From NCBI GenBank assembly GCA_964022115.1, contig CAXIBC010000005.1, positions 1-64,000 on the forward strand: a DNA stretch of 64,000 nucleotides, read 5' to 3'. This DNA is from Oleispira sp964022115 (GTDB lineage Bacteria; Pseudomonadota; Gammaproteobacteria; Pseudomonadales; Oceanobacteraceae). Shown here piece by piece: positions 49,273-56,461 of this stretch; position 1 is the stretch's first letter; each line of letters opens with the position of its first letter. Below the pieces are notes generated by a model, which searched no databases, was not told where the DNA came from, and saw only the letters and a program-made list of their open reading frames with translations. The translations under genes and the position numbers were made by a program.

Positions 49273-51369
49273 ATGCTGTCGCAGAAGTCGAAAGATGAAA
49301 TCCAAGGGTTGTACCGCAAGTTAGTTGAGAAAATGAAGCTGACACCACGCTATGGGCAGCGGGTAATGATTGCAGAGATCGCCAAATCTTTAGGTGCAAT
49401 TGTTGAAGACGATAAAGAAGAGCGCTCAAACGATGCGGGTATTGTGGTGGTCGAGGCGGGTACGGGCACCGGGAAAACCTTAGCCTACCTTACCGCAACC
49501 TTGCCGATGGCGATGGCGGCAGAAAAGAAGTTATTAATTTCTACAGCAACCATTGCTTTGCAAGAACAGATTTTGGATAAGGATATTCCTGCTTTTCGTA
49601 AAAACTCCGAAATACCTTTTAAGTATGCATTGGCAAAAGGTCGTGGCCGCTACTTATGCTTGGTTAAGCTGGATAAGGCCTTGCAACAGATTTCCGGCCT
49701 ACTTTCTACGGTGGACCTGTTTGATCAAGCACCAGAAGCCGCGGACCAAGCCTTGTATGAAGAGCTATTATCATCCTATGGTCGAGGGGATTGGAATGGT
49801 GATAAGGATCGCCTTGATTATGAAATTGAGCCAAGTCAATGGCGCCATTTAACCGCGACCCATAGAGAGTGCTCGAATCGTCGCTGTGAACAGTTCCAAA
49901 ATTGTGCTTTTTATAAGGCCAGAGCTGAGCTGGATAGCGCAGATATTATTGTTGCCAATCACGATCTTGTTTTATCCGACCTTGTTTTGGGAGGGGGCGC
50001 TGTATTACCTCCACCGGAGAAGTTAATTTATGTTTTTGATGAAGGTCATCACCTAGCGGATAAAGCCCTTAATCACTTTAAAGTTGAAATAGGGGTCAGG
50101 GCGCAGCGTCAATGGCTTAAGCAGTTAGAAAAAGCCATGGAGCAATTGGTCACTCAAGGGGGTATCCCTAATTCGATGATGCACAGTATTCGTAGTGCAC
50201 CGGAACAAATTAATGAGTGCTTGCAGGCCTTGACGTTTATCTGGCCTATGGTGCAAGAAATGCTCGCTGAACAAGAGCGTTTGCGATTTGAATTTGGCCG
50301 TGTACCGGATGAGTTGAAGGCCTTATTACAAAACCTTAAAACCCCCTTGCAGCCTTTAATGCAGTGTTTGGATAAATTAAATGAAGCTTTGCAAAAGTCG
50401 CTTGATCCAAAAGAGGAAGGTGAGTTCGAACGTTCGGTCGCTGAAAGTTTTCAAGCGCCGATTGGTATTTTATTTTCTCGTGCTGAAATTCTTTGGGATG
50501 GATTGATTTGGTTATTGGCGGAAGAAGCCGCTGATGTGACGCCTTATGCGCGCTGGATGAGTAAAGCCCCGTATGGTGATGATTGGGATATTCAGTTATG
50601 TGTTTCTCCAATTAGAGTTGCCGAGCAGTTGCGTAAAAACTTATGGTGGCGTTGTTATGGTGCCGTTATTACCTCGGCCACATTAACAGCGTTAAATACC
50701 TTTAACCAAATCGCGATAGAAACCGGCTTGCCGAAATGGGCTAATTTTCAGCAGGTCGTTTCTCCTTTTGATTATCCTAATCTAGGAACGATCCGGGTGC
50801 CTCAGCTGCAGCATAATCCGAAAGCGGAGGGTTATCAGGAAGAAATTAATGAGTGGCTCAAAAATAATATTAACTTAGCGGAAGGCAGTTTGGTGCTTTT
50901 TAGCTCCCGCGCGCAAATGAAGGCTTGTAACGATGCACTTTACCCTTTGTGGCGGGATGAGTTATTAGTGCAAGGCTTTTTACCCAAATCTGAAATTGTT
51001 AAGCGCCACCAAGGGCGTATTGATGAAGGTAAAGGGGGGGTGATCTTTGGTTTAGCCAGTTTTGCTGAAGGCATAGATTTACCCGGTGATTATTTAACTC
51101 ATGTGGTGATCGTAAAGATACCTTTTGCTGTTCCTGATGATCCCATTCAGGCGGCCACCAGCGAATGGATGGAAAGTCAGGGGCGTAATCCTTTTATGGA
51201 GTTAACCTTACCAGCCGCATCCGTTCGCTTAGTTCAGGCCGCAGGGCGTTTAATTCGCAAAGAAGAAGATGTCGGTGTGATCAGTATTCTAGATAAGCGC
51301 ATTGTTGCGAGTCGATATGGCGGCTTATTATTGGATGCTTTACCGCCTTTTAAGCGACAGCTGTATTGA
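49273..51369 (+). CDS. dinG: ATP-dependent DNA helicase DinG
   Basis: 698 residues from ATG at 49273 (GGAG nine bases upstream; earlier in-frame codons lie inside gspB). An XPD-like superfamily 2 helicase with Walker A VVEAGTGTGKTLAYLTATL, TATIALQEQ, four cysteines for a 4Fe-4S cluster (YLCLVKLDK, HRECSNRRCEQFQNCAFYK), VFDEGHHLADKA (DEGH box), ITSATLTALN and QAAGRLIRKEEDVG. It unwinds forked DNA, R-loops and D-loops. In E. coli dinG is SOS induced; I see no LexA box here, and the gene follows gspB closely. Confidence 0.96.
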   Translation: MLSQKSKDEIQGLYRKLVEKMKLTPRYGQRVMIAEIAKSLGAIVEDDKEERSNDAGIVVVEAGTGTGKTLAYLTATLPMAMAAEKKLLISTATIALQEQILDKDIPAFRKNSEIPFKYALAKGRGRYLCLVKLDKALQQISGLLSTVDLFDQAPEAADQALYEELLSSYGRGDWNGDKDRLDYEIEPSQWRHLTATHRECSNRRCEQFQNCAFYKARAELDSADIIVANHDLVLSDLVLGGGAVLPPPEKLIYVFDEGHHLADKALNHFKVEIGVRAQRQWLKQLEKAMEQLVTQGGIPNSMMHSIRSAPEQINECLQALTFIWPMVQEMLAEQERLRFEFGRVPDELKALLQNLKTPLQPLMQCLDKLNEALQKSLDPKEEGEFERSVAESFQAPIGILFSRAEILWDGLIWLLAEEAADVTPYARWMSKAPYGDDWDIQLCVSPIRVAEQLRKNLWWRCYGAVITSATLTALNTFNQIAIETGLPKWANFQQVVSPFDYPNLGTIRVPQLQHNPKAEGYQEEINEWLKNNINLAEGSLVLFSSRAQMKACNDALYPLWRDELLVQGFLPKSEIVKRHQGRIDEGKGGVIFGLASFAEGIDLPGDYLTHVVIVKIPFAVPDDPIQAATSEWMESQGRNPFMELTLPAASVRLVQAAGRLIRKEEDVGVISILDKRIVASRYGGLLLDALPPFKRQLY

Positions 51370-51393
51370 GAAGGTTAAATGTATTTAGGTTGC

Positions 51394-51425
51394 AAAAAAA
51401 TACCCGCATTAGCGGGTATTTTTTT
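51394..51425. terminator. Bidirectional terminator between dinG and the hydrolase-PilZ gene
   Basis: A-rich run plus TACCCGC and GCGGGTA plus T-rich run make a long symmetrical hairpin serving both converging genes. Confidence 0.93.
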
Positions 51426-51447
51426 AACAAGCAGTCAATGGCTGAGA

Positions 51448-52764
51448 TTACGCTAGGCGTAAATTTGCGCTTATTGACTCTGTGCTATGGGGATTAAATT
51501 CATTAACCGTTTCAAGAAGATCAATCAGTTCATCGGCGGCTTTAACATCACGTTGTATCAAGATACAGCGTAAATTTTTCTGATTGCGTTCCATAATACG
51601 AACATGGAAATGGTTACTCAAGCCGGCAATTTTCAGTTGTAAACCTTTGGAGCTTTCAGACAAGGTTAAATCGCTATGGTTCAAATTAATCTGGCAGCCA
51701 GAGAAGTTGATATCGACAATACGAATGTTATGTTCTATGCCTGTGGTTTCGTCAACTAAAATAGCTTGGTCATCATCAAGGTTTAAGCGAGGTTGCAAGC
51801 GACGCTCTTGGGCATAGTAGTTCGACGCTATAGGTAGGTGCGTACCATCAATGCCGGTAATGCTTTCTGCCTTGATAAAGCGGTAAAACAACTCAGACGT
51901 GACATCGCGTCGTTCAAATTGAGATAAGTGATCGGCATCTTCAATAACGGCAAACTGTGCATCGCTACAGTTGGCAGCAAATGCGGCGTTTTCTTCCGGT
52001 AAAGTAAAGTTGTCGTATTCCCCTGTCGCCACAAGCGTTGGACAGGTTGGAAATTTAGTGAAGCCATCAAAGCGTAATAAGCGCTGAGTATTTTGTGCGT
52101 AACGCAACTGCTCGTTATCGTTTAAACGCACAACTTGACGATATAATAAACGGCGATAGGTTTTACCCACCTCAGTTTCTTGCATGCGATTATGATTGAT
52201 CAAGTTAGAGACGGCGGTGGTCGCAAAGGCTTTTAATTCCCCTTGGGCAAGCAGGTCTAATGAATCTTCCAATAAGGTCACTAGGGTTTCACGGCGAAAA
52301 CAGGTAATGCCTGAAACTAATAATCGTTGCACAAAATTAGGGTATTCGGCGGCAAATAAGGTTGCCATGGCGGAACCATAGCTTATGCCAACCATAATAA
52401 CCTGTTCAATGCCTTGGGTTTCAAAGAAGCCCTTTAATAGAGGCGAAAAATCTTTTAATTCAAGCTCTGGAACCAGCTGGTCATTACTTCCTTGAGAGGG
52501 CAGGTCTAATAAAATAACAGGGTGTGTTTCATAGACCAGTTCAACTTCTGTCTTAAAAGAAGTGAAACTCTGGAAAGCACCGCCTAAAAAGACGACGGGA
52601 GTCTTGTCCAAATTTTCTGGTTGAGAAAATAATTGGAATTCAAGCTTATAACGTCCAATCATTTGGATGCAGGGGGCTTGCTTTAGACTGTTTGATTCGA
52701 ATGTAGAAAACTGCATGGGCAATCTCAACTTCATTATTCTTATTGTGCAAATAGTATGCTTCAT
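51448..52764 (-). CDS. Alpha/beta hydrolase fused to a C-terminal PilZ-like domain
   Basis: 438 residues in the longest frame; ATGs at 52734 and 52716 are alternative starts, none with a strong Shine-Dalgarno. Residues 40-300 are an alpha/beta hydrolase: VVFLGGAFQSFTSF, LLDLPSQGSND, nucleophile in VMVGISYGSAMATLFA, Asp in VATGEYDNFT, His in EDADHLSQFERRDVT. It is close in type to RhlA-like acyltransferases. Residues 330-435 look like PilZ: RLQPR as RxxxR and DINFSGCQINL where the (D/N)xSxxG motif ends in Gln instead of Gly. A link between lipid or rhamnolipid-type chemistry and cyclic-di-GMP is possible. Transcribed alone toward dinG. Confidence 0.82.
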   Translation of the reverse strand: MKHTICTIRIMKLRLPMQFSTFESNSLKQAPCIQMIGRYKLEFQLFSQPENLDKTPVVFLGGAFQSFTSFKTEVELVYETHPVILLDLPSQGSNDQLVPELELKDFSPLLKGFFETQGIEQVIMVGISYGSAMATLFAAEYPNFVQRLLVSGITCFRRETLVTLLEDSLDLLAQGELKAFATTAVSNLINHNRMQETEVGKTYRRLLYRQVVRLNDNEQLRYAQNTQRLLRFDGFTKFPTCPTLVATGEYDNFTLPEENAAFAANCSDAQFAVIEDADHLSQFERRDVTSELFYRFIKAESITGIDGTHLPIASNYYAQERRLQPRLNLDDDQAILVDETTGIEHNIRIVDINFSGCQINLNHSDLTLSESSKGLQLKIAGLSNHFHVRIMERNQKNLRCILIQRDVKAADELIDLLETVNEFNPHSTESISANLRLA

Positions 52765-52881
52765 TTATAGACATATATCTACTGGTGTAGCATAACTTTA
52801 CTAAAATAACAGAATTGAAAATGGAGCTGTGTAAGTCCTTGAAATATATGGATATTTTATATTTTTTATGGGGAATTCATT

Positions 52882-52907
52882 ATTCGGACCAAGGGTTTGG
52901 CCCGAAT
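52882..52907. other. Imperfect hairpin downstream of the unknown exported gene
   Basis: ATTCGG and CCGAAT plus an inner CCAA and TTGG separated by one mismatch. No T run follows on either strand, so it is a weak terminator candidate for the minus-strand gene. The rest of 52765-52931 is AT-rich with nothing else seen. Confidence 0.3.
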
Positions 52908-52931
52908 TGAGGTTAATTATTTAATGATTTT

Positions 52932-53600
52932 CTACCTAGGAAGGTTGATCGTATATTCAATATTAGAAGGTGTGATATTAACCCCGATTTCGCCATTCGG
53001 GCTAGCAACTTGCTGCGACCTTATATTTCCAGCATTTGGAATATTAATGGTAAAAGAGCTATCCGTTGTTTGATAGCTAGATCCGGCGGGAATATTTCCT
53101 TGGTTGGCAGGTTGCAGATTGGGTAAGAAAGGCAAGGTCGTAAGGTCGATCGGCTTGCCATCTATTACACCTTGCTGGCTGCCATAATTAGAGCGTATCA
53201 GTTCAAGGGCTTCTTCTGATGCGGGCAGGGTTATAAATTCTGTTGTCGTAGGCGGTAATTGCGGCGCTATACTATTTTCTAATGCCCACTGGTTGTTAAG
53301 ATCGTCATAGGTCGATAGCTCATGACTAATTGTGCTTGTCGTACTGGTTTGATCTTCTGGCACAGACTGTGTGGTTTGCTCTAGCGGAGTTACTTTTAAC
53401 GTAACCGGTATCGTCGTCGTTACTTCGCGCAACTTTTTTGGACGCACGATAACCGTTGTATCTTTAATATAAGTATCGGTTAACTCTTCTTGGGTGAGGG
53501 TGCTAATTTCAGCGAATGCGGCCTCACTACCTAATAATGAAAATGGCAGTAATAGGTATTTTGCGAATAAAAGAGATTTGTTTTTCATGCGTTTTTTCAT
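52932..53600 (-). CDS. Exported protein of unknown function
   Basis: 222 residues from ATG at 53600 (GGA seven bases upstream; the ATG at 53624 is weaker). A signal peptide (LLFAKYLLLPFSLLGSEAAFA) is followed by a low-complexity region rich in Thr, Val and Pro (TVIVRPKKLREVTTTIPVTLKVTPLEQ, TSTTSTISHELS) and a C-terminal part with repeated NIP/ITP turns (FTINIPNAGNIRSQQVASPN, ITPSNIEYTINLPR). There are no cysteines and no enzyme motif. It looks like a surface or periplasmic protein restricted to close relatives. Confidence 0.6.
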   Translation of the reverse strand: MKKRMKNKSLLFAKYLLLPFSLLGSEAAFAEISTLTQEELTDTYIKDTTVIVRPKKLREVTTTIPVTLKVTPLEQTTQSVPEDQTSTTSTISHELSTYDDLNNQWALENSIAPQLPPTTTEFITLPASEEALELIRSNYGSQQGVIDGKPIDLTTLPFLPNLQPANQGNIPAGSSYQTTDSSFTINIPNAGNIRSQQVASPNGEIGVNITPSNIEYTINLPR

Positions 53601-53650
53601 ATTAATTCCATGCGTAAATAGCATTGGTGTGTAAATATCTTAGCTTAGGC

Positions 53651-53679
53651 TATATAAGAATCAAGTGCGTTTACGCCAA
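53651..53679 (-). promoter_or_regulatory. Probable promoter of the unknown exported gene
   Basis: On the minus strand TTGGCG (53679-53674), 17-bp spacer and TATATA (53656-53651). On the plus strand a perfect TTGACA at 53681-53686 has no good -10 at 17 bp. Confidence 0.35.
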
Positions 53680-53805
53680 GTTGACATCTATAATAACGTG
53701 ATCATTTGTGGTTAGCTGCAGAATCATTTCTTTCATCGTAAAAATCAATAAAATCCGTTGCTTAGGATGATAGCGCTTCTAAAGCAGCTGTGGTTTAATC
53801 CGCCC

Positions 53806-55047
53806 ATGAAAAAATCATTACCTCTCTTAATCGGCTTTCGCTATCTAGCGGCTAAGCGTCGAAACCACTTTATCTCTTTTATCTCTGCATCGTCTATGGT
53901 CGGTATGACTTTAGGGGTAGCGGTACTGATATTAGTATTATCTGTTATGAACGGCTTTGATCGCGAATTGCGTGAGCGAATCCTAGGCATGATTCCCCAT
54001 GGCATTATTTATGAGCGTGGTGGCGTGCAAGACTGGCGAACCTTAGCCAAAGAGGTTGAGCAGTTTCCTGGAGTTGTGGCGGCGGCGCCATTGACTCGAC
54101 TGCAAGGCATGATGGCTTATCAAGGCCGCGTGCAAGGCGCTATGGTGACGGGGATTGAACCCACTGCGGAAGCGCGAGTATCGATATTACCCAATCATAT
54201 TGTTGATGGTGAATTGCTTTCTTTGACCTCCGGCGGGTTTAACGTTGTGATGGGCGAAATTCTTGCTAGTCGACTGAATTTGGTTATCGGCGATAAGGTC
54301 ACCTTAATGTTACCTGAAGCGACCTTGTCACCAGCAGGTATCTTACCTCGGATAAAGCGCTTAACCGTTACGGGGATTTTCTCTGTGGGTGCTGAGCTGG
54401 ATGCTAATCTGGCTATCATTCATATTGAAGATGCACGCAAGCTCGCCCGTTTAGCGGGGGAAGCACAAGCATTGCGGATTAAAACCGAGGATTTGTTTAC
54501 CGCCCCTAACTTGGTTTGGAAATTAGTTAGCCAAGTAGATGGTATCTATTCTGGCAGTGATTGGACTCGAACCCATGGCAATTTATTCCAAGCGATTAAA
54601 ATGGAAAAAACCATGATTGGTTTGTTGTTATTAATTATTGTTGCGGTAGCCGCCTTTAATATCATTTCTACCTTAGTGATGGTTGTCACCGATAAACAAG
54701 CCGACATTGCCATATTGCGAACTATGGGGGCGACGCCAAGAACAATCTTACAGATATTTATGGTGCAAGGGCTTGCCATTGGTGTCGTGGGCGTGGCTTT
54801 GGGCACGGTATTGGGGATTATTTCTGCGTTAACCATTTCCAATATTATTGCGTGGATTGAGAGAATATCGGATATGCAGTTCTTGAGTGGTGATGTGTAC
54901 TTTATTAGTTACTTACCCTCACAGCTTCTGTGGACGGATGTGGCTATGATAACTTCCAGCGCTCTTTTATTAAGCTTTCTAGCCACAATATACCCTGCTG
55001 TGCGCGCGTCTAAAATTCAGCCAGCGGAGGCCTTACGCTATGAGTGA
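53806..55047 (+). CDS. lolC: Lipoprotein-releasing ABC transporter permease (LolC/LolE/LolF type)
   Basis: 413 residues from ATG at 53806, chosen because the family begins (P)LLIGFRYLAAKRRNHFISFIS; an ATG at 53767 would add 13 residues. Four membrane segments: about residues 25-48 (SMVGMTLGVAVLILVLSV), 265-290, 310-345 and 370-400, with a large MacB-like periplasmic domain between the first two. The pair with LolD extracts lipoproteins from the inner membrane for LolA. Only one permease gene is present, as in the LolF systems of Acinetobacter-like bacteria; a second could lie elsewhere. It overlaps lolD by eight bases. Confidence 0.93.
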   Translation: MKKSLPLLIGFRYLAAKRRNHFISFISASSMVGMTLGVAVLILVLSVMNGFDRELRERILGMIPHGIIYERGGVQDWRTLAKEVEQFPGVVAAAPLTRLQGMMAYQGRVQGAMVTGIEPTAEARVSILPNHIVDGELLSLTSGGFNVVMGEILASRLNLVIGDKVTLMLPEATLSPAGILPRIKRLTVTGIFSVGAELDANLAIIHIEDARKLARLAGEAQALRIKTEDLFTAPNLVWKLVSQVDGIYSGSDWTRTHGNLFQAIKMEKTMIGLLLLIIVAVAAFNIISTLVMVVTDKQADIAILRTMGATPRTILQIFMVQGLAIGVVGVALGTVLGIISALTISNIIAWIERISDMQFLSGDVYFISYLPSQLLWTDVAMITSSALLLSFLATIYPAVRASKIQPAEALRYE

Positions 55048-55720
55048 TATTATTTTAAATGCTCAGAGCTTGAGTAAAACCTATCGTACTGGGCCAGATG
55101 AAATCGTTGTATGGCGGGATGTTAATTTTCAAGTAGCGCAAGGCGAAACGATATCGATTATCGGTGCTTCGGGGTCAGGAAAAAGTACGTTATTGAATGC
55201 TTTGGGTGGATTGGATTCCATTGATAGTGGCCGAGTTGATTTGGCGGGGAATAATATTCATTCACTGGCTGAAGTTGAGCGCACTCAGTTGCGTAATCGG
55301 GATTTGGGTTTTGTTTACCAATTTCATCATTTACTGCCTGAATTCAGTGCCCTTGAAAATGTCATGATGCCCTTGTTAATTCGTGGTGAAAAAACCAAGC
55401 TAGCAAAAGCCAGTGCCTTAGCCTGTTTGGGGCAGGTTGGGTTATCACAACGAGCCGAGCATAAACCTGCGGAGCTGTCGGGTGGCGAACGTCAACGAGT
55501 AGCCATAGCGCGCGCCTTAGTCGGTAAGCCTAAGGTTGTTTTGCTTGATGAGCCTACGGGTAACCTTGATCAGCAAACCGCGCAGCAGGTCGAAGATGTA
55601 TTATTAGACCTAGCCAGTTCGGTTGGTATGGCGTTTGTTATTGTAACTCATGACGAGGCGTTGGCAGGACGAGCCAATCGCCGTTATAAGTTATTAGACA
55701 AAACTCTGATTGAGCTTTAA
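55040..55720 (+). CDS. lolD: Lipoprotein-releasing ABC transporter ATPase LolD
   Basis: 226 residues, standard for LolD. Walker A IIGASGSGKSTLLNALGGLD, Q-loop FVYQFHHLLPEFSALENVMMPLL (the LolD-specific motif after the Q loop), signature ELSGGERQRVAIARAL, Walker B VVLLDEPTGNLD and H-loop VIVTHD are all intact. It powers release of outer-membrane lipoproteins with the preceding permease; this is relevant because two TPR lipoproteins of the envelope cluster need sorting. Followed by a bidirectional terminator. Confidence 0.96.
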   Translation: MSDIILNAQSLSKTYRTGPDEIVVWRDVNFQVAQGETISIIGASGSGKSTLLNALGGLDSIDSGRVDLAGNNIHSLAEVERTQLRNRDLGFVYQFHHLLPEFSALENVMMPLLIRGEKTKLAKASALACLGQVGLSQRAEHKPAELSGGERQRVAIARALVGKPKVVLLDEPTGNLDQQTAQQVEDVLLDLASSVGMAFVIVTHDEALAGRANRRYKLLDKTLIEL

Positions 55721-55751
55721 TTGTGCGTTGATTGAGTTTTAAACAGTAAAT

Positions 55752-55786
55752 AATAAATACAGCTATTTATGGCTGTATTTATTTTT
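55752..55786. terminator. Bidirectional terminator between lolD and the DUF2062 gene
   Basis: AATAAATACAGC (55752-55763) and GCTGTATTTATT (55772-55783) are perfectly complementary over 12 bp with an eight-base loop and a T run. The right arm includes the stop codon of the DUF2062 gene. Confidence 0.9.
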
Positions 55787-56378
55787 GTGACTCATCCTGA
55801 TCTTCTTGTTGTATATCTTTCAATATTTCTTCTTTGCTAATACTCGCCTTAGCAAGTTCTCTAGCAAGTCGTTCTCTTTTACGCTTATTCCAGTGCGAAA
55901 TAATGTGCCTGCGCCATAAAATGCGGATGCTAATGTAGCCTAAAGTAGCAAAGACCAACCCAGCCAAAAAAGACCCTAAATACAGCGGTCGCCATATATC
56001 GTTTAGCTGCCCTAAAAGCGAGTCTAAACTCATTTCACTATTAAATTTACGCGCCGGTATGTCCAGTATATAAGCCCCTAAACTATAGGTAGCATAAAAC
56101 AGAGGTGGCATAGTAATCGGATTGCTGAGCCATACTAGGCCAACGGATATCGGTAGGTTTGAATTAAAATAAAAGGCCAATATACCCGCTAACGCCATTT
56201 GGAAGGGCATAGGAATAAAGGCACAGAAAATTCCAATAAAGAAAGCCTGGGCTACTGAGCGGCGATTTAAATGCCAAAGTTTTGGCTTACCCATTAGAGG
56301 CGCTAAAAATGAAAGCGACTTGTTTTGGCGCACTTGTTCTGGGGTTGGAAATAGCTTTTGTAACTTTTTCTTTGGCAT
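55779..56378 (-). CDS. DUF2062 membrane protein
   Basis: 199 residues with two or three membrane segments (residues 43-68 AQAFFIGIFCAFIPMPFQMALAG, 75-110 SVGLVWLSNPITMPPLFYATY, 133-155). FFIGIFxAFIPMPFQ and WLSNPxTMPPLFY are the DUF2062 signature. The C terminus is basic and helical (KRKRERLARELAKASISKEE). The function is unknown. Neighbours lolCD and comEC on either side match the Pseudomonas order. Confidence 0.92.
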   Translation of the reverse strand: MPKKKLQKLFPTPEQVRQNKSLSFLAPLMGKPKLWHLNRRSVAQAFFIGIFCAFIPMPFQMALAGILAFYFNSNLPISVGLVWLSNPITMPPLFYATYSLGAYILDIPARKFNSEMSLDSLLGQLNDIWRPLYLGSFLAGLVFATLGYISIRILWRRHIISHWNKRKRERLARELAKASISKEEILKDIQQEDQDESQK

Positions 56379-56461
56379 TTGATCAATTCTTTTGTGGTTT
56401 CAGCTGTATCTGCCATGCTGATTAATGGGCTGAATTATGCCCACTAAGAGCTGAGGTGGCA

